Source: Micromonospora sp. WMMD1102 (GTDB lineage Bacteria > Actinomycetota > Actinomycetes > Mycobacteriales > Micromonosporaceae). Taken from it: DNA of 64,000 bases. Both the position numbers and the translations under genes were made by a program. Below are positions 25,860 to 34,497 of the stretch, one piece after another. Under the pieces are notes generated by a model, which worked only from the letters and a program-made list of their open reading frames with translations, made no database searches and had not been told where the DNA came from. Each line of letters begins with the position of its first letter. Positions within the stretch are counted from its first letter, which is position 1. The stretch lies in NCBI RefSeq assembly GCF_029626265.1, contig NZ_JARUBN010000001.1, forward strand, positions 806,001 through 870,000, read 5' to 3'.

Positions 25860-27616
25860 CCGGCCTGGCCGCGCCGGACCGGCTCGACGACCTGATCGGT
25901 TGTGGCGAGCCGGAGCAGCCGGCGGTGACGTTCCGGGACGCGACGCTCAGCTACCGGCAGTTGCGCCACGAGGTCGTCCGGGCCGCTGCCGGGCTGCGCG
26001 ACCTGGGGGTCCGCCGGGGCGACCGGGTCGTGGTCCACCTGGAGAAGCGCCTGGAGACGGTGGTGGCCCTGCTGGCGGTGGCCCGGGCCGGCGCCGTCGT
26101 GGTGCCGGCGAACCCGGTCTTCCGGCCCCGCCAGCTCGGCCACGTGGTCGCGGACTGCGCGGCCACCGCGATCGTCACCACGCCGGACCGGTACGACCTC
26201 GGCCGGGACGAACTGCGCCGGACCACCTCGGTCCGCCACGTCATCCTGGTCGGCTCGGACGGCACCGAACCGACTGCCGACGCGACGACCGGTTCGACGG
26301 TCGACGGGCGGCTCGCCGGTTCGACGGTCGACGGCCCGCTCGCCGGTTCGACCGCCGACGGCCCGCTCACCGGTTCGACCGCCGACGGGCGGCTCGCCGA
26401 CTCGACCGCCGACGGAGTGACCGACGGGCGGGCGGTCGACGGGCCGGCACACGGTCTGCCGTGGCGGGTCGTCGGTTGGGAGTCGCTGGACGGCCCCGAC
26501 ACCGGTGCGGTCCGGGTGATCGACGAGGACGTCGCCGCGATCCTCTACACCTCCGGCAGCACCGGCGGCCCGAAGGGCGTCGTGCTGACCCACCGGAACC
26601 TGATCGCCGGTGCCCGGAGCGTGGCCGGCTATCTCGGCCACACCGCCGACGACGTGATTCTGGCGGCGCTGCCGCTGAGCTTCGACGCCGGTCTCAGCCA
26701 GCTCACCACCACCCTGATCGCCGGCGGCCACGTGGTGCTGGTGAACTTCCTGCTGCCCGGCGAGGTCGTCAAGGCGTGTGCCCGACACCGTGTCACCGGC
26801 CTCACCGGGGTACCGCCACTGTGGATCAAGCTGGCCGCGCCGGACTGGCCGGCCGCCGCGACCCGCCAGCTGCGGTACTTCGCCAACACCGGGGGCCGGA
26901 TGTCGAAGACGACCCTGGACCGGCTGCGGTCGCTGTTCCCCGATGCCCGGCCGTTCCTGATGTACGGGCTGACCGAGGCGTTCCGGGCCACCTATCTCGA
27001 CCCGCGGGAGGTGGACCGGCGACCCGACTCGATCGGCCGGGCCATCCCGAACGCGGAGGTGCTCGTCGTGCGGCCGGACGGCCAGGAGTGCGAGCCGTAC
27101 GAGCACGGCGAGATCGTCCAGCGCGGCGCGCTGGTGGCCCGCGGCTACTGGAACGACCCGGAGCGCACCGCGTCGCGGTTCCGCCCCCTGCCCGGCGGTG
27201 TCCGGGACGCCCGCGCCGAGTGCGGCCGCCCGGAGATCGCGGTCTGGTCCGGTGACCTGGCGTACCGGGACGAGGAGGGCTTCCTCTACTTCGTGGGACG
27301 TACCGACGAAATGATCAAGACCTGCGGCTACCGGGTCAGCCCCACCGAGATCGAGGAGGCGGCGTACGCCACCGGCCTGGTCGTCGAGGCGGTGGCGCTG
27401 GGCCGACCGGACGAGCAGATCGGCGAGCACATCGTGCTGGTGGTCGCCGGGGACACCGACGAACGGACGCTGCGCACGGCGCTTTCCGGAACACTGCCGG
27501 GATACCAGCGGCCCCGCGAGGTGGTGATCCGGGCGCAGTTGCCCCGCTCGCCGAACGGCAAGTTCGACCGGGCCGAGCTGCGGCGGCAACTGGGCACCGA
27601 CGGAGGGGCGTCGTGA
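25856..27616 (+). CDS. AMP-forming acyl/aminoacyl-ACP ligase
   Basis: A 586-residue ANL-superfamily ligase. Adenylation motifs are clear: LYTSGSTGGPKGVVLTH (A3), YGLTEAFRATYLDPRE (A5-like), SGDLAYRDEEGFLYFVGR (A7/A8) and PRSPNGKFDRAEL with the catalytic C-terminal Lys. It closely fits the acyl-CoA ligases annotated as exosortase A-associated (TIGR03098) and is analogous to VinN. It probably activates an amino acid and loads the upstream carrier. Residues 146-190 are five 9-residue repeats (GSTxDGxLx) inserted between core beta strands, absent from ordinary family members. Overlapping start and stop codons couple it to both neighbours. Confidence 0.88.
   Translation: MTGLAAPDRLDDLIGCGEPEQPAVTFRDATLSYRQLRHEVVRAAAGLRDLGVRRGDRVVVHLEKRLETVVALLAVARAGAVVVPANPVFRPRQLGHVVADCAATAIVTTPDRYDLGRDELRRTTSVRHVILVGSDGTEPTADATTGSTVDGRLAGSTVDGPLAGSTADGPLTGSTADGRLADSTADGVTDGRAVDGPAHGLPWRVVGWESLDGPDTGAVRVIDEDVAAILYTSGSTGGPKGVVLTHRNLIAGARSVAGYLGHTADDVILAALPLSFDAGLSQLTTTLIAGGHVVLVNFLLPGEVVKACARHRVTGLTGVPPLWIKLAAPDWPAAATRQLRYFANTGGRMSKTTLDRLRSLFPDARPFLMYGLTEAFRATYLDPREVDRRPDSIGRAIPNAEVLVVRPDGQECEPYEHGEIVQRGALVARGYWNDPERTASRFRPLPGGVRDARAECGRPEIAVWSGDLAYRDEEGFLYFVGRTDEMIKTCGYRVSPTEIEEAAYATGLVVEAVALGRPDEQIGEHIVLVVAGDTDERTLRTALSGTLPGYQRPREVVIRAQLPRSPNGKFDRAELRRQLGTDGGAS
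26291..26425 (+). repeat. Five 27-bp tandem repeats inside the ligase gene
   Basis: Five consecutive 27-bp units, the first four starting GGTTCGAC and the fifth diverged, encode GSTVDGRLA, GSTVDGPLA, GSTADGPLT, GSTADGRLA and DSTADGVTD. The repeat keeps the frame and lies between conserved motifs, so it is likely a flexible surface loop that grew by slippage. Confidence 0.9.
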
Positions 27617-28833
27617 CCGCCCCCGGGATCCCGGCCGGCTACCCCCGGCGAGACGGACAGCTGACCGTCGGCGGCATCCCGCTCGACCGGCTCGCCGCCC
27701 GGGTGGGCGGTACGCCGTTCTTCGCGTACGACCGCAGCCTGGTCACCGAGCGGGTGGCCCGGGTACGGGCGGCGCTGCCCGGGGTGCACCTGCGGTACGC
27801 GGTCAAGGCCAACCCGATGCCGGCGCTGCTGGCCCAACTGGGTCGGCTGGTCGACGGCTTCGACGTGGCCTCCGCGCGGGAGATGCGGCACGCGCTGGAC
27901 ACCGGGGTGCCGGCGGACCGGATCAGCTTCGCCGGGCCGGGCAAGACCACCGAAGAACTCTCCGCCGCGGTCGCCGCGGGCGTCACCGTGGAGGTCGAGT
28001 CGCCGGGTGAGCTGGAGCGGCTCCGGGTGGTGGGCGAGGGGCTCGGCATCCGGGCCAGCGTGGCGGTGCGGGTCAATCCCGACTTCGCGGTGACGGGCTC
28101 CGGGATGCGGATGGGCGGTGGCCCGCAGCAGTTCGGCACCGACGCCGAGCGGGTGCCGGAGCTGCTTGCCGCGATCGGCCGGTACGGCCTGGCGTTCGAC
28201 GGCTTCCACGTCTTCGCCGGCTCGCAGAACCTCGACGCCGAGCGGATCTGCCAGGCGCAGCGCCGGACGGTCGAGCTGGTCGTGAAGCTCGCCGGGGAGG
28301 CACCGGGGCCGGTCCGGCACCTGAACATCGGCGGCGGCTTCGGCATACCGTACTTCCCGAAGGACCGGCCGCTGGATCTCGCGCCGATCGGCGAGAACGT
28401 GGCGCGGCTGATCGACGACCTGGTGCGGCCGTTGCTCGGCGACGCCGAGATCGTCGTCGAACTGGGCCGGTATCTGGTCGGCGAGGCGGGCGTGTACGTG
28501 ACCCGGGTGGTGGACCGCAAGGTCTCGCGGGGCACCACCTATCTCGTCGTGGACGGTGGGATGCACCACCAGTTGGCCGCGTCCGGCAACTTCGGCCAGG
28601 TGATCCGGCGCAACTACCCGATCGCGGCCGGCCGGGTCGGCGCCGGCGAGCCGGAGACGGTGACGGTGGTGGGCTCGCTCTGCACCCCGCTCGACCTGCT
28701 CGGCAAGGCGGTGTCGCTGCCTCCGACCGGTCCCGGCGACCTGGTCGTGGTGTTCCAGGCGGGCGCCTACGGGCTCACCGCCAGCCCGGTCGGTTTCCTC
28801 AGCCATCCCGAGCCGGTCGAGGTGCTGGTGTGA
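27613..28833 (+). CDS. PLP-dependent amino-acid decarboxylase (DAP/ornithine type)
   Basis: A 406-residue fold-type III (alanine racemase-like barrel) decarboxylase. The PLP lysine is in RYAVKANP (Lys65). The phosphate-binding LNIGGGFGIPYF, the ELGRYLVGEAG block and the active-site Cys region GSLCTPLDLL follow, then FQAGAYG near the end. It fits TIGR03099 and the VinO/BtrK kind that decarboxylates an amino acid while it is bound to a carrier protein. The product would be a beta- or gamma-amino acyl thioester or a related amine. The GTG start overlaps the ligase stop and the stop overlaps the ABC gene start. Confidence 0.88.
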   Translation: MTAPGIPAGYPRRDGQLTVGGIPLDRLAARVGGTPFFAYDRSLVTERVARVRAALPGVHLRYAVKANPMPALLAQLGRLVDGFDVASAREMRHALDTGVPADRISFAGPGKTTEELSAAVAAGVTVEVESPGELERLRVVGEGLGIRASVAVRVNPDFAVTGSGMRMGGGPQQFGTDAERVPELLAAIGRYGLAFDGFHVFAGSQNLDAERICQAQRRTVELVVKLAGEAPGPVRHLNIGGGFGIPYFPKDRPLDLAPIGENVARLIDDLVRPLLGDAEIVVELGRYLVGEAGVYVTRVVDRKVSRGTTYLVVDGGMHHQLAASGNFGQVIRRNYPIAAGRVGAGEPETVTVVGSLCTPLDLLGKAVSLPPTGPGDLVVVFQAGAYGLTASPVGFLSHPEPVEVLV

Positions 28834-29816
28834 ACGAGCTCGCGCAGGCGGCGCCGTCACCCGCCGCGGACGGTGGCGGCACGCCGGGCCGGACCGTCCC
28901 GGCCGGACTAGCGGGCCGGACCGTCTCGGCCGGACATGCCGGCACGGCTTCCGGCGAGCCGTCGAAGGCCGGCGCCGACATCGTGCTCGAAGCCGTGGAC
29001 CTGCGGAAACGGTACGGTGCCATCCAGGCGCTGGACGGCTTCTGCCTGACCGTGGCGGCCGGTGAGGTGGTCGGCCTGGTCGGCCACAACGGCGCGGGCA
29101 AGACCACCTTCCTGGAGATGGTGGCCAGCCTGGTCCGGCCGGACAGCGGCCGGATCACCGTCGACGGCGCGGATCCGCTGCACAGCCGGGGCGTGGTGGG
29201 GATCTGTCCGCAGCACATCGCGCTCTATCCGTCGGCGACGGTCCGGGAGCACCTGCGGCTGTTCGGCGGCATCAACGGGCTGCGCCGCCGCGCGCTGCGC
29301 GGCGAGATCGACAGGCTGGCCGCCGGGCTGCGACTCACCGAGATCATCGACCGGCGGGTCGGCGTACTCTCCGGAGGGCAGCAGCGGCGGACCCAGGCGG
29401 CCGTGGCGCTGATCCACCGGCCCCGGCTGATGTTGCTGGACGAGCCGACCGCGGGCGCCGACCCGGAGACCCGCCAGGCGGTGCTCGACGTGGTCAGGGA
29501 CCGGGCCGCCGAGGGCGGCTCGGTCGTCTACACCACCCACTACCTGCCCGAGTTGACCGAACTGCGGGCCACCATCGCGGTCGCCCGGCGCGGCCGGGTG
29601 ATCGCCCGGGGTACCGGCGCGGAGCTGCTGGAGCGGCTGCCGGGCCAGGTGCGGGTGCGGTTCGCGGACGACGAGGTGCAGATGTCCACGATGGACACTA
29701 CCGGCACCCTCGTGACGCTGTTGCACTCGGCCACCGCCCCGGTCACCGAGGTCGAGATCCGCAAGCCGTCCCTGGACGATCTCTACCGGTCGCTGGCGGT
29801 GTCCGATGATCAGTGA
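28830..29816 (+). CDS. ABC transporter ATP-binding protein
   Basis: A 328-residue ATPase of the drug-exporter (DrrA/CcmA-like) type. A 50-residue Ala/Gly/Pro-rich leader precedes the domain. Walker A is GHNGAGKTT (85-93), the Q-loop lies near GICPQHIALYPSATVRE, the signature is LSGGQQRRTQ, Walker B is LMLLDEPTAGADP and the H-loop is in YTTHYLPE. The C-terminal tail ends KPSLDDLYRSL as in DrrA proteins. It pairs with the permease gene it overlaps by 11 bases, and probably exports the product or gives self-resistance. Confidence 0.92.
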   Translation: MNELAQAAPSPAADGGGTPGRTVPAGLAGRTVSAGHAGTASGEPSKAGADIVLEAVDLRKRYGAIQALDGFCLTVAAGEVVGLVGHNGAGKTTFLEMVASLVRPDSGRITVDGADPLHSRGVVGICPQHIALYPSATVREHLRLFGGINGLRRRALRGEIDRLAAGLRLTEIIDRRVGVLSGGQQRRTQAAVALIHRPRLMLLDEPTAGADPETRQAVLDVVRDRAAEGGSVVYTTHYLPELTELRATIAVARRGRVIARGTGAELLERLPGQVRVRFADDEVQMSTMDTTGTLVTLLHSATAPVTEVEIRKPSLDDLYRSLAVSDDQ

Positions 29817-30561
29817 CGCACTGCACAGCACCGCCGTGCAGATCCGGCACAACGTACTGCTGCGGCTGCGCGACCCGGCCCAGATCGTCAGCTACGTCTT
29901 CCTGCCGATGGCGCTGATGCTGGTCTTCGAGCCGCTGTACCGGCGGGCCCTCGACGGCGGCACGTTGCAGACCGTCACCGGCCCGCTGATCCTGTTCTCC
30001 GTCTTCGCGCTCGGCGTGGTCGGCAACGCGGTACTCACCGAACGCGAGTGGCGCACCTGGGACCGCCTGCGGGCCTCCCGCGCCTCCCGCACGTCGCTGC
30101 TGCTCGGCAAGGCGGTTCCGGTCTTCGCCGTACTGCTGGTCCAGCAGACGGTGCTGCTGGTCTTCGGCTGTGCGGTGGTCGGCCTGCCGGTGCCGCGCAA
30201 CCTCCTCCTCGTCGCCCTCGCCGTGCTGCTGTGGGGCTTCGCGGTGCTCGCGGCCGGTACCGCCCTGGCCACCGTGGTGCGCAGCCGTGGCGATCTGATG
30301 CTCGCCACCGACCTCGGTGCGATCCTGGTCGGCTCGCTCGGCGGCGCACTGGTGCCGGTGGACCTGATGCCCGGCTGGCTGCGGAACGTCGCGCCGGCCT
30401 CACCCGGCTACTGGGGACTGGCACTGATGCAGGACGCCGTCCAGGGCGACCTCGGCGGGATGCTGGTGCCCGCACTCGTCGTCGCCGGGATGGGCCTGGC
30501 CCTCGCCGTGTTCGCCACCTACCGACTGTCCCGTGGCTGGGGACGCAGCCACCTGCTCTGA
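29806..30561 (+). CDS. ABC-2 type transporter permease
   Basis: A 251-residue membrane protein with about six hydrophobic segments, including SYVFLPMALMLVF, LILFSVFALGVVGNAV, VLLVQQTVLLVFGCAVV, LLLVALAVLLWGFAVLA and LVPALVVAGMGLALAVF. The cytoplasmic block EREWRTWDRLRASRAS and the late PVDLMPGWLRNVAPASPGYW are typical of ABC2 exporters. It overlaps the ATPase gene and precedes the AT-less PKS in the same operon. Confidence 0.9.
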   Translation: MISDALHSTAVQIRHNVLLRLRDPAQIVSYVFLPMALMLVFEPLYRRALDGGTLQTVTGPLILFSVFALGVVGNAVLTEREWRTWDRLRASRASRTSLLLGKAVPVFAVLLVQQTVLLVFGCAVVGLPVPRNLLLVALAVLLWGFAVLAAGTALATVVRSRGDLMLATDLGAILVGSLGGALVPVDLMPGWLRNVAPASPGYWGLALMQDAVQGDLGGMLVPALVVAGMGLALAVFATYRLSRGWGRSHLL

Positions 30562-30614
30562 CCCCGCCGACCCAGCTCGACCATCGCGCAACGATCCGCG
30601 ACCGGAGGGATGAC

Positions 30615-33600
30615 GTGACCGAGGCAACCTACGACTCCGCTGTCGCCATCGTCGGGATGTCGGGGCGCTTCCCCGGCGCAGCCGACACCGACGAACTGTG
30701 GCGCAACCTGGCTGCCGGACTACCCGGCCTGCGCACCATCAGCTCCGACGAGCTGCGCGCCGCGGGCCTGGACCCCGAAGCCGCCGCCGCCGACCCGACG
30801 TACGTCGCGGTCGGCGGCCCGCTGCGCGACATCGAGGAGTTCGACGCCGGGGTGTTCGGCTTCAACCCGCAGGAGGCGGCCACCATGGAGCCGCAACACC
30901 GGCTGTTCCTGGAGTGCGCCTGGGAGGCTCTGGAGCGGGCCGGCTACTGCCCGACGGAGACACCCGGGCAGGTGGGCGTCTTCGCCGGCTGCGGCTTTCC
31001 GGACTATCTGACCCGCAACCTCGACGGGCTCGACGACGAACCGGGCGGGCACCTGCTGCTGGCCGCCGGCAGCGAACGGGACTCGCTGACCTCACTCGTC
31101 GCCTACAAGCTCGGGCTGCGGGGGCCGAGCATCACCGTCCAGACCTTCTGCTCCACCTCGCTTGTCGCGGTCCACCAGGCGTGCCAGAGCATCCTCACCT
31201 ACGAGTGCGACATGGCGCTGGCCGGCGGTGCGGCGATCGGGCTGCCACAGCCGGCCGGCTACCGCTACGAGCAGGGCGGCATCCTCTCCCCGGACGGGGT
31301 GGTACGCAGCTTCGACGCGGCGGCGACCGGCAGTGTGATGGGCAACGGGGTCGGCGTGGTGGCGCTGAAGCGGATGACCGACGCGGTGGCCGACGGCGCC
31401 CCGATCCTCGCCGTCATCCTCGGCTCCGCGGTCAACAACGACGGCTCGGCCCGGGCCGGTTACCCGGCGCCCGGAGTGGACGGCCAGGCCGAGGTCATCG
31501 AGTCCGCGATGACGGTGGCCGGGGTCAAACCCGAGACCGTCGGGTACGTCGAGTGCCACGCCACCGGCACCGTACTCGGCGACGCCGTCGAGCTGGCGGC
31601 GATGACCCGGGCCTTTCCCGCCGGCCGCGCGGAGCCGTGCGTGCTGGGTACGCTCAAGCCGAGCATCGGCCACCTCGACCGCGCCTCCGGCGTGACCGGC
31701 CTGATCCGGGCCACCCAGGCGCTGCGGCACGGCACGCTGCCGGCCACCCCGAACTTCGGCACGCCGAACAGCGCGCTGGCCGCCGCCGGGGACCGGTTCG
31801 CCGTGCTCGACCGGCAGCGGCCGTGGCCGGCGGGGCCGCACCCGCGCCGGGCCGGGGTGAGTTCGTTCGGTCTGGGCGGCACCAACGCGCACGTGGTGCT
31901 CCAGGAGGCACCTCCGGTCCCGGCCCGCACCCCGCGCCCCGGCCCGCACCTGCTCACCTTCTCGGCCGCCGACCCGGCCGCGCTCAACGCGCTGACCGAG
32001 CGGTTGCACGGGCATCTGCGTACCGCCGACGAGGCGGAACTGGCCGACGTCGCGTACACCCTCCAGGTGTCACGCGGCCAGTTCGCGCTGCGCCGCGCGG
32101 TCGTCTGCCGCGACCTCGCCGACGCCGTGTCGGCGCTGGACGAGCCGGAACGCTGGCTGGACGGCGAGCCCTCCCGGCGCGACCCGACGGTCCGGCTGGT
32201 GAACGCCACGGGGCAGGTCACCGCCTGGTTCGAACGGCTCTCGGTACGCCTCGGCGACGGCCCGGTCGAGGTTGTGGTGCCGGCCGAGCCGAGCGAGGAG
32301 TGGCTGCTCGGCACGCTGGCCCGGCTCTGGCTCGACGGCTGCGCCGTGGACTGGCCCGCCCTGCACGAGGGCCGGGGGCGGCGCGTGCCGCTGCCGACGT
32401 ACCCGTTCCAGCGCCGCCGGCACTGGGTCGAGCCGAAACAGCGGGCGGAACCGCCTGGGTACACCGGCTGGACCTACCTGCCGAGCTGGCGGCAGCGGCC
32501 GCTGCCCGAGCTGGACCTGGACGCCCGGCTCCGCGCCGCCGGGCCGTGGCTGGTGCTCTCCGCCGACCCGCGCGGCGAGGCCCTGGTCGACCGGCTCACC
32601 CGGGCCGGCGCCGAGGTCAGCACGGCCCGCCCCGGAGACGCGTTCGGGCTGACCGACGACGGCGACTTCGTCGTCGGCGACGACCTGGCCGAGCTGTTCG
32701 ACTCGCTGCTGGTAGCGCCGCGCACGATCGTGCACGGCTGGAGCCTCGGCAGTCCCGACGGTCCCGGCAGTTCCGGCGGTCCCGCCAGCCTCGGGGGACC
32801 CGGCGGGCACGCCCGGGACCGGCGCGGATACGGCGCGGCGCTGCAGATCGCCGGCGCCCTCGCCGGCGACGGGTACGCCGGCCCGACCGAACTCGTGCTG
32901 CTCACCTCCGGAGCGGTCGGGGTCACCGGTGGCGACCTGCGCGACCCCGGCCAGGCCGCGGTCGGTGCGCTCGCACCGACCCTGATGTCGGAGAACGACG
33001 CGCTGCGCTGCCGGCACGTCGACGTCGACGACCGGACCGACGCCGAGGTGCTGCTCGGCGTGCTGGCACAGCCGCACGAGGGACCGGTCGCGATCCGCTG
33101 CGGCGAACCGTGGCTGCGCCACTTCGAGCCGTTGCCGCTGGAGGAGCGCCGGCCGCCGCTCGGGTCGACCAGCACGGTGCTGATCACAGGTGGCCTCGGC
33201 GACGTCGGGATGGCCCTGGCCCGACACCTGGCCGACCGGTACGGCTGCCGGCTGGTGCTGACCGGGCGCACCGAACTGCCGCCGCGCGAGACGTGGCAGG
33301 CGTACCTCGACGGCGGCGCGGACGGCCGGGCGGCCCGACACGTGCGCAACGTTCTCGACCTGGAGGCGCGGGGCGCCCGGGTGCTCGCCTGCTCGGCCGA
33401 CGTGGCCGACGTGCGGCAGATGCGCGCGGTGGTGGACACCGCCGTCGAGCGGTTCGGCGGAATCGACGTGGTGGTGCACGGGGCGGGCGCCCAGGATCCC
33501 CGCTACTTCACCATGGCGCACCAGGCCGACGAGGCGACCAGCGAGGCGCACTTCCGGACCAAGGTGACCGGCTTCCTGGCCCTGCAGGAGGCGCTCGCGG

Positions 33601-34223
33601 GCCGGTGTGACGGCCCCCGACTGACCCTGTCGTCGATCGCCGCGGTGCTCGGCGGGCCGGCCCTCGGCCCGTACGCCGCCGCCAACGCCGTGCTCGACGC
33701 CGCGGCGCGGGCGGCCCGACGGGACGGCCACGGTCGCTGGACCACTGTGGACTGGGACACCTGGGCGGTGGACCCGCGACGGGCCGGCGGCGTGTTCCAG
33801 ATGACGGTCGAGGAGGGTGCCGGCGTCTTCGAACGCGTCCTCGCGGCGGCGGGCCGGCTCGGTCACGTGGTGGTCTCCACCGGTCCGCTGGCGGAGCGGG
33901 TACGGCGCTGGGTGGTCGGGGACGAGGGTCCGGACCGGGCCGACGCGGTCCGTCCCAGCCACCCCCGGCCGAACCTGGACACCGCGTACGTCGAACCGGC
34001 CGGCGAGCTGGAGGCGGCCATCGCCGGCGTCTGGGCGGAGGTGCTCGGCCTGGCCGAGGTGGGCGCGGTCGACAACTTCTTCGAGCTGGGCGGCCACTCG
34101 CTGGTCGCCATCCAGGTGGCGGCCCGGATCCGGGACACGGTGCGGGCGGCGGTGCCGGTGACGGCGATCGTGGAGAACCCGACGGTACGCCAGCTCGCCG
34201 CGACGATCCGGTCCGAGAGCTGA
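30615..34223 (+). CDS. AT-less polyketide synthase module: KS-KR-ACP
   Basis: A 1202-residue single-module PKS. The KS (about 10-440) belongs to the hybrid PKS/NRPS-like clade with FCSTSLVAVH (Cys179), ECHATGT (catalytic His, usual Gly replaced by Ala) and SIGHLD. No acyltransferase follows. The chain goes from the KS into a post-AT-type linker (WLDGCAVDWPAL, VPLPTYPFQRRRHW), so the AT appears to have been lost. The KR has the cofactor motif LITGGLGDVG (about 856) and Tyr1020 in PYAAANAVLD; there is no LDD motif. The ACP site is GGHSL (Ser1162). Extender units must come in trans. GTG 30615 has GGAGGGAT upstream. It is the last gene of the carrier/ligase/decarboxylase/exporter operon and may extend the amino-acyl thioester. 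Confidence 0.9.
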   Translation: MTEATYDSAVAIVGMSGRFPGAADTDELWRNLAAGLPGLRTISSDELRAAGLDPEAAAADPTYVAVGGPLRDIEEFDAGVFGFNPQEAATMEPQHRLFLECAWEALERAGYCPTETPGQVGVFAGCGFPDYLTRNLDGLDDEPGGHLLLAAGSERDSLTSLVAYKLGLRGPSITVQTFCSTSLVAVHQACQSILTYECDMALAGGAAIGLPQPAGYRYEQGGILSPDGVVRSFDAAATGSVMGNGVGVVALKRMTDAVADGAPILAVILGSAVNNDGSARAGYPAPGVDGQAEVIESAMTVAGVKPETVGYVECHATGTVLGDAVELAAMTRAFPAGRAEPCVLGTLKPSIGHLDRASGVTGLIRATQALRHGTLPATPNFGTPNSALAAAGDRFAVLDRQRPWPAGPHPRRAGVSSFGLGGTNAHVVLQEAPPVPARTPRPGPHLLTFSAADPAALNALTERLHGHLRTADEAELADVAYTLQVSRGQFALRRAVVCRDLADAVSALDEPERWLDGEPSRRDPTVRLVNATGQVTAWFERLSVRLGDGPVEVVVPAEPSEEWLLGTLARLWLDGCAVDWPALHEGRGRRVPLPTYPFQRRRHWVEPKQRAEPPGYTGWTYLPSWRQRPLPELDLDARLRAAGPWLVLSADPRGEALVDRLTRAGAEVSTARPGDAFGLTDDGDFVVGDDLAELFDSLLVAPRTIVHGWSLGSPDGPGSSGGPASLGGPGGHARDRRGYGAALQIAGALAGDGYAGPTELVLLTSGAVGVTGGDLRDPGQAAVGALAPTLMSENDALRCRHVDVDDRTDAEVLLGVLAQPHEGPVAIRCGEPWLRHFEPLPLEERRPPLGSTSTVLITGGLGDVGMALARHLADRYGCRLVLTGRTELPPRETWQAYLDGGADGRAARHVRNVLDLEARGARVLACSADVADVRQMRAVVDTAVERFGGIDVVVHGAGAQDPRYFTMAHQADEATSEAHFRTKVTGFLALQEALAGRCDGPRLTLSSIAAVLGGPALGPYAAANAVLDAAARAARRDGHGRWTTVDWDTWAVDPRRAGGVFQMTVEEGAGVFERVLAAAGRLGHVVVSTGPLAERVRRWVVGDEGPDRADAVRPSHPRPNLDTAYVEPAGELEAAIAGVWAEVLGLAEVGAVDNFFELGGHSLVAIQVAARIRDTVRAAVPVTAIVENPTVRQLAATIRSES

Positions 34224-34435
34224 CGCGGACGCCGGAGACCGACCCCGGCGGGACCGACGGAAGTCGTCCCCGTCCCGCCCGGCGGATGCCGGCCCCGTGA
34301 GGCGGGGTGGTTCGCCGTTCCGCCCGCACGGCGGCTTGCCGGCCCGTCCCGCACGGTTGCCTGCCGGGACCTGCGCCACGCGGTTGCCTGCCGGGGCCTG
34401 CGCCGCACGCCGGCCGGCCGGACGGACGGGGCCGG

Positions 34436-34478
34436 GCCGGGCCGGGCTCGGGCTGACGAAGCCCGAGCCCGGCCCGGC
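34436..34478. terminator. Bidirectional terminator hairpin between convergent operons
   Basis: A perfect 19-bp stem (34436-34454 with 34460-34478) with a five-base loop (GACGA) lies between the end of the AT-less PKS gene and the end of the thioesterase gene. Position and strength suit a shared terminator. The rest of the 274-base gap holds GC-rich direct repeats of CTTGCC/GGTTGCCTGCCGG type but no gene. Confidence 0.75.
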
Positions 34479-34497
34479 AGGGGGCGGGGGAGAAGGT

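Noticed and set aside
34224..34497. Coding potential in the gap between the convergent operons
   Set aside because: Frames here are Arg/Pro/Gly-rich products of GC repeats. The region is better explained by the 19-bp terminator stem.
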